Of a stretch of 64,000 nucleotides of DNA, positions 55,601-64,000 are shown one piece after another. The position numbers and the translations under genes were made by a program. Origin of the DNA: Microglena sp. YARC (Eukaryota > Chlorophyta > Chlorophyceae > Chlamydomonadales > Chlamydomonadaceae); the NCBI GenBank assembly GCA_022414725.1, contig CM039462.1:31240985-31304984 (forward strand), read 5' to 3'. The notes below the pieces were generated by a model. That model was not told the DNA's origin and made no database searches. It worked only from the letters and a program-made list of their open reading frames with translations. Positions within the stretch are counted from its first letter, which is position 1. Every line of letters starts with the position of its first letter.

Positions 55601-56046
55601 GCCCTTGGGCAAAACCTGAGGCTAGCCAGTGTGTATGGAAGCTGACATGACGAGCGCTCCGATGCACTTGATAGATTTGCACTTGAACCAGGGGCTGGAT
55701 GATAGATCTGCCTGGAAGCTGCCATGAGTAGCCCCAAAAAGGAACACTGCACCCACAGGCTCACCTCCACATCAGCAGGTAAAGTTTTCAGGATGGCCAA
55801 TTCTGGGCTGTCCTTGCTAGAGACTACAAGCAGCTTGGTGGCCATGGTGCTGGCAGGTCGCTTGGGAGAGATGTTGCGGATCGGGGCGAGTCCACGGCTG
55901 AACCTCCTACAAGATCCGTTTAGTGGGTGTGAGGGAGCAGTTCGCCGCGAGAATTCATTGTGCCGGTTCCACGATCGACAGAACCAAGTTATCTTGACAG
56001 ATTATACATACCTAATATGCTGAGGTGCGGTCGCAGCTAGCTTCAT
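49678..56046 (-). CDS. D-isomer-specific 2-hydroxyacid dehydrogenase
   Basis: It has eight exons: 56012-56046, 55765-55906, 55112-55234, 54489-54602, 53226-53377, 52242-52338, 50832-51024 and 49678-49907. They give 361 aa with consistent phases. The first 32 residues, basic and Ser-rich, may be an organelle signal, with an internal Met at the conserved start (MATKLLVVSS). The NAD-binding glycine motif is GYGDIG (189-194), split across exons 5 and 6. Catalytic Arg274 (NVGRG), Glu303 (EEPLP) and His322 (SPHCAD) are present, so the enzyme should be an active NAD(P)H-dependent 2-ketoacid/2-hydroxyacid oxidoreductase; the substrate cannot be told. It is head-to-head with the dynein gene. Introns 2-7 (509-1217 bp) carry echoes, and intron 1 (105 bp) does not. 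Confidence 0.9.
49908..50400. repeat. Dehydrogenase intron 7 dispersed repeats
   Basis: Short ATGC/ATGT repeats lie at 49945-49970. The GGCCCCCTCAACCTCACGCC family is at 49973-50060, family B at 50133-50225, and a C run at 50323-50342. Confidence 0.6.
50400..50831 (-). repeat. Three donor-side echoes of dehydrogenase exon 7
   Basis: Three 110-150-bp copies (50400-50505, 50535-50650, 50680-50800) repeat the NVGRG catalytic-loop coding sequence, with CAAGCTCTCATTGAAGGTGG donors in sense. They are 90% or so alike and lie between the real exon and exon 8. Confidence 0.85.
51040..52020 (-). repeat. Acceptor-side echo array of dehydrogenase exon 7
   Basis: In sense, about ten units carry TGCCAGGGCACAG...TCTACCCTCCC or TTCTACACTCCC, matching the exon start CCAG|GGCACGTCCTTCTACAC. 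They are spaced 60-100 bp by CTACCCTAACCCTACC text. Positions 51675-51860 and 51985-52045 hold ATATGATATCATATGATATC palindromes. Confidence 0.75.
52339..52960 (-). repeat. Acceptor-side echoes of dehydrogenase exon 6
   Basis: Four copies of TGCCTGCCCTATG[T/C][C/T]G[C]CATACCTGATT (the GYGDIGQAC coding start in antisense) lie at about 52400, 52497, 52652 and 52845. Spacers are TTGGTGGTGTTGGTGTTGG (C/A-rich in sense). Confidence 0.85.
53060..53830 (-). repeat. Echoes on both sides of dehydrogenase exon 5
   Basis: Donor side: three copies of ACTCACCCAACAATCCCAAG with CGTCTTTCCTCGCAA at 53065-53215. Acceptor side: two copies of TATTCAGCCAGACTGTGAGA...GACACCCT at 53460-53515 and 53740-53792, in GGTGGTGGGTGG text. 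Confidence 0.85.
53866..54480 (-). repeat. Donor-side echoes of dehydrogenase exon 4
   Basis: Four copies of ACAGAGAGCGTGATC[T/C]CACCTTGGCATTTGTCAGAATG lie at about 53868, 54018, 54168 and 54322. Three include flanking AGAATGCAGCTAGAAGC text, and C runs (G runs in sense) lie between them. Confidence 0.8.
54640..55400 (-). repeat. Echoes of dehydrogenase exons 4 and 3
   Basis: Two acceptor-side copies of exon 4 (CCACCTCATCTC[C/T]TG) lie at 54727 and 54848, within AAATAAATAAAT and GAGGGGCCAGC repeats. Acceptor-side copies of exon 3 (GCACAGTTTGTCCGATTCCA) lie at 55244-55268 and, more diverged, at 55360-55400. Confidence 0.7.
55547..55749. mobile_element. TIR element, family C, in dehydrogenase intron 2
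   Basis: It runs from TAGTTTCTTTTGTGGGCTACGA to TAGCCCCAAAAAGGAACACTG, with inner arms AGCTTCTAGGCAGCTTC and CTGCCTGGAAGCTGCC. It ends 16 bp from exon 2. Confidence 0.6.
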
Positions 56047-56426
56047 GCTCGAACAGCGCTTCGGATGGGGCCTGATCTTTATTGCCCATCTACTGCCTCG
56101 TGGCAGTGCCCTCCATCAACTACTGTACCTGCAGGTCCTAGTCAGTCCCTCGGTCTCAACTACTGTACCGCCTTGAATTGCAACTTCGACACTCCCGAAG
56201 ACGCGCGATGGCAGCATCGATAGCCCAACTTAGAACCATATAGCATTGGTGCAATCGAAACGAGCAGGTTACATTAGGCACTGTTCGACTAATTTCTACG
56301 ACCAAACTTTCTGCGAACAACCTTCTTGTCATCGTTCAATCTGTTGGTCGGATCGTTTCCTATTGAATTATTCCATGTACATTTGAATTGAGACCAGGTG
56401 CCATTGATAGTTAGTTCACACTGCAT
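56047..56426. promoter_or_regulatory. Shared 380-bp region between divergent dehydrogenase and dynein genes
   Basis: The two start codons face away from each other with only this segment between them, so both promoters and 5' UTRs must lie here. It is free of the repeats that fill the surroundings. I see no sure TATA box or factor site. Confidence 0.55.
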
Positions 56427-59400
56427 ATGGAGGAGACTCCAGCTTTCCAGCTTGGCGCTGGTCGCAAGGTATGTGAATTAGCTTCAGTACCTTGAACAGC
56501 GGTTGTCGGTTTCGCTGATTTGCGTAAACATGATGGCACTGTTGTCGACCCCCTGTCCTTCAGGCTCAAGCCCAAGTACCGACGCAACCACAGCTGGCAG
56601 CGGATCCTGATTGCATAGCATGGATTCAGGAGAAACTTGAACTGGTAAGAAGTTGCCATGTCTACCAACAGCTTTGACCCTCGGGAGTTGGTTGTGACGC
56701 TAACTGACAAACCGCTGCTCTCCCTTCGCAGCTATTTCCCGCTGAAGGTTCTGATGGCAGGAAAGGGTTGGAGGATGCGTCAGAGTGGCTCCAAAGCATA
56801 TGGGACCCAGAAGTGCACACCAATGTGTTGTCATCCTTCCTGATGCTGCCTAAGGTCAGGTCACTCCAGAGCAAATGCATGCATTCCTAATAAGCATAGT
56901 TTAGCAACAAGCTGTGTCTGGGGTGGAGGGGTGGAGTTTGTGAAGCTGTGTGCCCCTGATTTGGGTTGGGTGGTGGTTGAGTTGGGTTGTGTGATGGTTG
57001 GGTTGGGTGGTGGTTGGGTTGGGTTGGGTTGTGGTTGGGTGGTGATAGCTCCATGGGGCGTAAGATATTGATAGGGTTAGGGGCAGGTGGAGCTACGTAT
57101 CTGCAGTATATCTGCATCTTTCAGTGAGTATATGCTTGTGTGGGTGGGCTGGGTTGGGATGGCAGAATGGAGGGGAGCAAAGGGCATGGGGAAATAGGTG
57201 GACAAAGAGGACGTATCCTTCAGTGGTTGAAGCCGTGTGCACAACTGGGCGTTGGTCTGATATCACAGGGTGTGGTGAGCAAAATATGATGCGACTATCT
57301 GTAAGATCTTGCTTTGGTGTGTGGTATTGTTGCACACATGTCGTTCAGCCTGGGGGCAAGAGAACAAGTGTGCGTTCCTGTGCGTGGCTGTGGGCGAGTG
57401 TGTGTGGGCTTTGTTTGTTGAGCGAGACTGGAAGCCATTGCTAAACTGAAGAGTATTTTTGCAGTCTCCATGCCATTCTGCATGCACAAGACTATTGCCT
57501 CTTGCCCCCCTCCCCCCCCCCCCCCCACACACCCACCCACCCACCCCCCACACACACACTCACCCACCCACGTTGACAGTGCATTCCCCTTCCCTTCCCA
57601 TCCAGTCAATGCGCATGTTTGCCATCCTGGACGACTCCACCCCAGACAAGGTCTCTATCTCCCTCATGCTGGACGTGCCCAAGGTGGTGGATCACGTTAT
57701 GTACTTCGTGCGTGACCCCACCCAATTCGTCACCAAGGAAAACGTGAGGGACACAGTCAACTACGGTATGGTGCAGGGTGGGGATGCACTGCATTCCCTC
57801 CTGCGGATCATGCATGGCTTGTACGTCCCTCTCGTGGTGGGTAACGCCAGCTGGCCAGAGACCGTGAAGAACGACTTCACTGCCCAGATGCACAAGTTCA
57901 TGGCGAACTTGACGGAGACGGTCTACGAGGTGAAGGGCAAAACTATCCTGTACATCCCCCAAGAAGAGCTGTCTGACACCAAGCTAGCTGCAAAACAAAA
58001 AGATCTCGTTCAGCGTCTGGAGTCGACCATAATCCACTGGACTCGACAGATCAAGGAGTTGGTGAGCAAGCAGGACAGCGTGGACGCCAGTGAGCACAGC
58101 GGGCCCCTTGACGAGATCGACTTTTGGAGGGAGCGCTCTGTTGACCTGAGCGGCATCCGTGCTCAGCTAGACGACCCTAACGTGGCGCAGATCGTGGCGG
58201 TGCTAGAGAATGCCAAGAGCTCGTACCTAGCGCCCTTCCTGAACCTGAGAAATCTGATCCACAGGGAGGCTGTGGCTGCAGAGGATAACCTCAAGTTCTT
58301 GCTGTGCTTGGAAGAGCCATGCCAGGCCTTGGCTAAGGCCCACCCGGAGCAGATTCCTGACCTCCTGCCTCCCATTCTGAACTGCATACGCATGGTCTGG
58401 AACATCAGTCGCTTTTACAACACTCCCGAGCGGGTGACGGTAATGCTGCGGAAGTTGAGTAATGAGATCATCGTCCGTTGCTGCGCCGTGATCGACTTGC
58501 CCAACATCTTCTCGGGGGAGGTGGATGGAGTGATGCAGGCTCTGAGACAGAGCATTGAAGCTGGAGAAAAGTGGAAGGAGCTATATAATCAAACAGCTAA
58601 GGCCATCACAGCCCGATCACCGGAGCCTTGGGATTTCGATGTCAGCTCCATCTTTGCTCACATCGATGCGTTCTTACAGGTAGGGCAAAATTAGCCCCTC
58701 AGCTTCTTCCCAGCTTCCCACCCAGCTCCCGCCAGCCAACCACTACCACCAACCACCACCACCACCACCACCACCACCACCCACCCAACCACCACCACCA
58801 CCACCACCACCACCCAACCAACCACCACCAACACCCACCACTTCCTTGAGGTATTCACCAGCGTCGTTACTGGGTTAGGATTGTTGCCTAGTAATATTCC
58901 CCTATCCCTGGACTTCCACTAACGTCCATTGACTGCACCACCACCCCAATACGACACCACCACCACACTTACCACACCCACCACCACAACACCCACACCA
59001 CCACCCACCACCACCACCAAACCCACTACCACACCCACCACCACCATTACACCCACCACACCCACCATCACCAAAAAATCACCCCCCCACACCTACCCCC
59101 CCCTACCCCCCCCCCCCCCCCCAACACACACACACACACCTCCACCACACCTACCCCCCCCCCCCCCCCCCCCATTCTTACAGAGGTGCATTGATCTGTT
59201 AGAGGTGTGTGAAGCACAGCTTCAGTTCGCACCCCGGAACCCCCTTCCGGTGTTTGGCGGCACCAAGGCGCCGGAGGTGCGCAAGAGCATCTTGGATATC
59301 CAGGAGTCTTTCAAAAAGCTGGTGGTACACTTGAAGGGTGTCACATACAACATCCTTGACGTCAAGGCAACACGGTGAGTGCTTGATGACATCCTGTATG

Positions 59401-62400
59401 GCATTGCGTTATATTTAGGGTTAAGAGGGGGGGTATTAGCTACTTAGGGCTAATAGCCCTAATAGGGCTCATTAGCCCTAAAATAAATCCCGGATATTTA
59501 GCGATGACTAGAGGTGAAGAGAAGAGAAATAGCATGTCGTCGTGGCTGGAAACGGAACGCGGACGTCAAGGCAACACAGTGAGTGCTTGATGAAATGACA
59601 TTGTATCACTCTAACATGACATGATATGACCTGACATTATGACACATATTATGACATGACATGATATGACATGACCTTGCATCACGCTCACATGACATGA
59701 TATGACATTATGACACATACTATGACATGACATCATGACATAATATTGCGTTATATTACATCACGCTGTCATAAACAGGCCACACCAACACCAACCCTCA
59801 CCAACACCAACCCACACCAAACACTAAACACCAGACCCAACCCACACCAAACCCTGACCCAAACCAACCAGCACCAAACGCCAATCCACACCCACACCAA
59901 ACTCAACCCACCCACACCAAACCCTATCGCAAACCCTAATCCAACCCAACCCACACCAACACCAAACACCAAACCACACCCACACCAAACTCAACCCACC
60001 CACACGGAACCCTAACACAAACCCACCAAATCCCATGCGGTCTGCAGTTGGCATGATGACTTTATAGCCCCCCTCCCCCACCATATCCCCCCCTCCCCTC
60101 CCCCACACCCCACCCCCCCCTCACCCTCCTCACCAACCTCCACCCCCCCCCTACCCCACTCCCCACCCAACCCCAACCCCCTCACTCCCCCCCCCCCCTG
60201 CAGTTGGCATGATGACTTCATAGCCCCCCCACCCCCACCCCCCACCCCCACCCCCACCCTCCCCACCAACCTCCACCCCCACCACCCCCACTCCCCACCC
60301 CACCCCACCCCCCTCACTCCCACCCACCCCTGCAGTTGGCATGATGACTTCATAGCCCCCCCCCCCCCCCCCCCCCCCCACCCCCATAGCCCCCCTCATC
60401 CCCCCCCCCCCCCCCCCCCTCACCCTCCCCACCAACCTCCACCCCCACCAACCCCACTCCCCACCCTACCCCACCCCCCTCACTCCCACCCATCCCTGCA
60501 GTTGGCACGATGACTTCAACAGCTTCAAGAGTGGCATCAAGGACCTTGAGGTGATGTTGACTAATGTCATCCAGCTAGCGTGCGAGTGCCAGTCATCCCT
60601 CATCGGACGGGTGGAGCTCCTGGAGGCGTTTGAGATCATGGCCAAGCGAGACTTCATCAAGCGCTTTGTCGAGAAGAAGACCTCAGAGTTTTACAACCAC
60701 TTCAACAGCGAAGTTAACATTGTGAAAAAGCAGTTTGACACTTTGCGACGGTCTCCACCCAAGAGCCCTATCCTGCCCAAGTATGCTGGAGCTGCGAGGT
60801 ATGCCCTCAATCAAACACCACCCCCACCCCCACCCCACCCCCACCAACCCACATTAACACCACCAACACCCCACCAACTCGAACCAACACCAAACACAAA
60901 CTCACACCAACATCAACACCAAACACAAACACTGATTATTCCCCAATATGCTGGAGCTGCTAGGTATGCCCTCACCCCCCATCCCCCCCCCCCCCCCCCC
61001 CCCTTCCTCATTATCCCCCCCATCCTTCCCTTATCCCCCCCTCACCCCATCCTCACCATTCCCCCTCATCCCCCATCCTCACCATCCCCCCTCATCTTCA
61101 CCATCAACACCATCCTTCCCCCCACCCATCCTCGCCATCCCTGCCATCCCCCCCATCCACTCCCCCCCTCCCATCCTAACCATCGCCATCTTCCCCCCAA
61201 ACTCACCACAAACCCCACCCTCACCATACTCACTATCTCCCGCACCCTCACCATACTTACCATACCCCCCCCCCCCCCCCCCCCCATCCCTACCATCCCC
61301 CTCATACTCACCATCCCCCCATACTCACCATCGTCATAATCCCCTATACTCACCATTGCCCTCACCCCCCCCCCCATCCTCTCCTAGGTATGCCCTCAAC
61401 CTGCTACGTCGCCTCCAAGCTACCCACACTATTGTGTCCTCCGTACGCTACATGCTGCCTGAAGTGCCTGAGGTCGAGGAGGTCTTTGCCGCATACGACC
61501 TGGCACAGGCCTCAATCGAGCAGTACATGCACAACACCCATAACGACTGGTTCAGCACCATCGAAGCCAACATCAGCAGGGAGCTGCAGGCCAATCTAAT
61601 GACGGTGGACAAGTCTGCAGGTGGTCTCATCTCCATGAACTTCCACAAAGATCTGCTGTCCATGAGCCAGGAGGTGCACTACTGGGAGCGCATGCGTATG
61701 AGCATTCCCTACATCGCCATGGAGATCAACGCCCAGAGAGAGAAGTATCGCGTGATGCGGGACAACGATCTGATGGTGGTGCGCGACTATAACAAGATCC
61801 TTACGGTGTTAGACAAGGAGGAGAGACGCCTGTTCCATGACCGCATCCGCCACCTGGACCGGCGTATCATGCCGGGAGTGTCAAAGCTCACTTGGGTGCA
61901 CGACAAGCACGACCTCGAGTTCTACTTCAAGGAGGCTCGCAAATACTGCCGTGATGCAGACGTGTACGTGGCCGACTTCAAGGCAGCCAACATGCGCATC
62001 GACGCTATCTGCAAGGCGATCAGCGAATTGACGCTGGTTAGCGTAGAGAAGAAGAAGATCTATCAGCATTCCGAGTTCTACGAGATGCAGGCAGCGCACC
62101 ACTCGCAGATTGAGGGCAAGCTTGTCCGGTCTGTCGAGGAGATCAAGGAGGTCATGTCGGTCATCTACCGCGTCTTCGAGAGTGATAGCGAGGAGGTGCA
62201 ACGGGAGTGGGTGAAATTCACGCAGCGTGTAGACAAGAAGATGGAGGAAGCGCTACGCTACACTGTGAAGAAGTCGCTGCAGGAGATGTCGCGCCTGTTG
62301 AATGGTGACAACAAGACGGAGGTTACTCCCATCTTCCACGTCACCATGTGCTTGGAGCGCAACAACCGTGTCGAGATGCAGCCCACCATCCAGTCCATGT

Positions 62401-63332
62401 TTGACATGGTTCACAAGGTACTTAAAGGAAGTGGAGTGGGGTGGGGGGATGGAGGGTGGGGTGGGGGGATGGGGGATGGGGGTGGAGGGTGGGGTGGGGG
62501 GATGGGGGTGGAGGGTGGGGTGGGGGGGTGGAGGATGGGGGTGGAGGGTGGGGGATGGGGGTGGGGTTGGGGGATGGGGGGACTATAGCGCTACTAGCGC
62601 AAATAGTGCTTGCTAGCGCTGAAACGAATCCCATAATTGAAAAGCAGTACGCCATGCCACAGGCGTGAGATTGAGGAAACCCTTCCGTTTGTGTGCACGT
62701 ACATACTGGATAATAGCTACCATGTTGGGTTTATTTGGTTTCGCAGACCCTCTGCGCCTGAGCTTGGACTACCATGCTACAGCACGGAGGGAAGGCAAGG
62801 TATCTGTCATCATAACATTCTTCTCTTTCTCTCACCTCTTCCAAGTGTTGATATCTTGTCTCGAGGAAGCAATCAACCTAGATCCTAGACCATAGACCTC
62901 CTGCCCGAGCCCCCTGCCCGGAAAGAAGCTTTTATCCCCCTCCCCGCCACCCCCTCGCCCATCTCCTCACCCTCCCACCCCCTTTAAGGCCCCTCCCACC
63001 CCCACCCCCACCCCTACCCCCGCCACACCCTCATCCACCCCCCCCCTCGAAGATCCCCCCCCCCACCCCCGCCACCCCCTCATCCTCCCCCTCACCCCCA
63101 CCCCCTACTCACACCCCACACCCAGGTGTCACGCAATCTGATCACCGTCGTACAGCAAGTGCCTCGCCTGGCTCAGCAGCTCACTGATAAGCAGCGCAGG
63201 GATCTCGAGGATGCCAACATGGCTCTACCTAAGCCCCTTCCTTCTCTCTACGAAATCATCTCGTCGGATGAGGAAGCAGTCCTTAAGACAATCATGCAAA
63301 TCACTAGTGGCATCACCTCTATTGTCGACAAG
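56427..63332 (+). CDS. Axonemal dynein heavy chain, N-terminal part (runs off the right edge)
   Basis: Exons are 56427-56468, 56564-56644, 56732-56854, 57606-58679, 59184-59374, 60502-60798, 61388-62417 and 63126-63332, giving 1015 aa with all phases closed. The start METPAFQ-like peptide is followed by CIAWIQEKLEL, usual for heavy-chain N-termini. Residues from about 280 on are the DHC_N1 tail domain (IIHWTRQIKELV, DEIDFWRERS, PWDFDVSSIFAHIDAFL). The tail binds intermediate chains and anchors the motor to the axoneme. ATPase domains must lie beyond the window. Whether it is an outer- or inner-arm chain cannot be decided from this part. Introns 1 and 2 are 95 and 87 bp; later ones are 0.5-1.1 kb with repeats and echoes. 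Confidence 0.92.
56880..57600. repeat. Dynein intron 3, GT-rich then C-rich
   Basis: The first half has GGTTGGGTGGTGGTTGGGTT repeats (56950-57040). The last 100 bp is CACCCACCCACCC with a C run at 57508-57525. The two ends could pair in the RNA. Confidence 0.65.
58735..59183. repeat. Dynein intron 4, ACC repeats
   Basis: CCACCACCACCACC arrays lie at 58740-58840 and 58935-59080. C runs at 59109-59122 and 59155-59173 lead into the exon 5 acceptor. Confidence 0.75.
59545..60480 (+). repeat. Dynein intron 5 repeats with echoes of both flanking exons
   Basis: A donor-side echo of exon 5 (ACGTCAAGGCAACACAGTGA) lies at 59559-59585. Positions 59600-59750 repeat ACATGACATGATATGAC, and 59780-60030 repeat ACACCAAACCCAACCCAC. 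Three acceptor-side echoes of exon 6 (CAGTTGGCATGATGACTTCA) lie at 60046, 60201 and 60333, within C-rich text. Confidence 0.85.
60799..61387 (+). repeat. Dynein intron 6 with an echo of the exon 6/7 junction
   Basis: At 60943-60972 is CAATATGCTGGAGCTGCTAG then GTATGCCC, a copy of the end of exon 6 with its donor. The rest is C-rich (CATCCTCACCATCCCCC), with C runs at 60989-61005 and 61266-61284. Confidence 0.8.
62430..63120. repeat. Dynein intron 7: G-rich 5' end, inserted element, C-rich 3' end
   Basis: Positions 62430-62580 are GGGTGGGGGGATGGGGGTGG repeats and 62935-63120 are CCCCCACCCCC text. Between them, about 62645-62800 matches the 164-bp insertion in the TFIIA-L intron. Confidence 0.75.
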
Positions 63333-64000
63333 GTATGTATGCGCGTTGTGTTTACATGTGTTATCAGTCTTGCAGTGTGTGTTTACATGTGTCTACAGTC
63401 TTGCCGGTCATTGTCGACAAGGTGTGTGTGTGTGCGTTGTGTTTACATGTGTTATCAGTCTTGCAGTGTGTGTTTACACGAGTTTACATGTGTCTACACT
63501 CTTGCCGGATATTGTTGACAAGGTGCGTGTGTTTGTTTACAGTCCTGAAGACAATAATGCAAACACTAGCGGCATCACCTCCATTGTCAACGAGGCGTTT
63601 GTGTGTGATCAGTGTGTGTGTGTGCGTTACATTCTGTGTGTTCAGTGTGTATGTGTGTGTTTACAGTCTAGCCGGGTATGGCGTAGCCAAATAGGCTTGC
63701 CCAACCTCAATATTGGGGAGAGCTGTATACACAACAAGCGCTGGTGAACTGAACCCAAAGAATTTGTAAACGGCGAGGGCCCGGAGTTCGTGCTATGCAG
63801 ATGATTTAACTTCACTGTCACACTTCCGTCACAAATCATTGCTATTCTAACTACAAATCTGATCGACTACTTCTATTAAGCATTGCCAACATCTGGTCAC
63901 TGTCTTATCATCATACAGTGTACATGTAAGGTAAACATGGGGAATGACTCATCTAATACATTATATGCTGTTCAAATTCATCATATGTGCAAGCGTTCCT
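63333..64000. repeat. Dynein intron 8: donor echoes and a family B copy
   Basis: Copies of the exon 8 end lie at 63409-63422 (CATTGTCGACAAGGTGTGTG), 63507-63525 and 63542-63595 (GACAATAATGCAAACACTAG...CATTGTCAACGAG). GT-rich text with TTTACATGTGT separates them. Positions 63665-63800 are family B. No further exon was recognised before the edge. Confidence 0.7.

Noticed and set aside
60551..61339. Single 262-codon ORF through dynein exon 6 and the following C-rich DNA
   Set aside because: The part after 60798 is Pro/Thr low complexity from intron 6; the dynein reading resumes after a proper acceptor at 61388.

Overview
This is nuclear DNA from a eukaryote, most likely a flagellated green alga. 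It holds spliceosomal GT-AG genes: the large subunit of TFIIA, a plastid-type gamma-tocopherol methyltransferase-like enzyme, an axonemal dynein heavy chain (so it has a flagellum), a thioredoxin-like protein with a transit-peptide-like N-terminus, and a D-2-hydroxyacid dehydrogenase. The mix of large repeat-filled introns, long G and C runs and many small transposons would suit a prasinophyte such as Cymbomonas, but that assignment is inference.

Layout. Positions 1-4.8 kb hold an unidentified minus-strand ORF split by a 4-kb retroelement that has an RNase H and a 12-bp target duplication. Positions 5.8-6.7 kb hold a hAT-type MITE. Positions 7.0-7.4 kb hold the end of a dead non-LTR retrotransposon. 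Positions 7.5-12.1 kb hold a young LTR retrotransposon that seems to carry only gag-like sequence. TFIIA-L (minus, 14.2-16.5 kb) and the methyltransferase (plus, 18.5-30.3 kb) are divergent. Positions 30.3-35.8 kb are wall-to-wall small repeats: SINEs, MITEs and other short families. The thioredoxin-like gene (minus) fills 35.8-46.8 kb. The dehydrogenase (minus, 49.7-56.0 kb) and the dynein gene (plus, 56.4 kb to beyond the right edge) are head-to-head, 380 bp apart.

The exon models were built by hand from splice sites, phase and protein resemblance. All reading phases close: the methyltransferase gives 392 aa in 6 exons, the thioredoxin-like protein 364 aa in 6, and the dehydrogenase 361 aa in 8. 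The first 1015 aa of dynein lie in 8 exons.

The most unusual signal is in the long introns of these four genes. The edge of the adjacent exon, with its splice site, is repeated in tandem or near-tandem beside the intact exon, from 1 to about 30 diverged copies. I call these 'splice-junction echoes'. Introns of 68-105 bp in the same genes and in TFIIA-L lack them. Donor-side arrays tend to be G/T-rich and acceptor-side arrays C/A-rich on the sense strand. Two genes also have echoes across their stop codons. The genes have no evident shared pathway.
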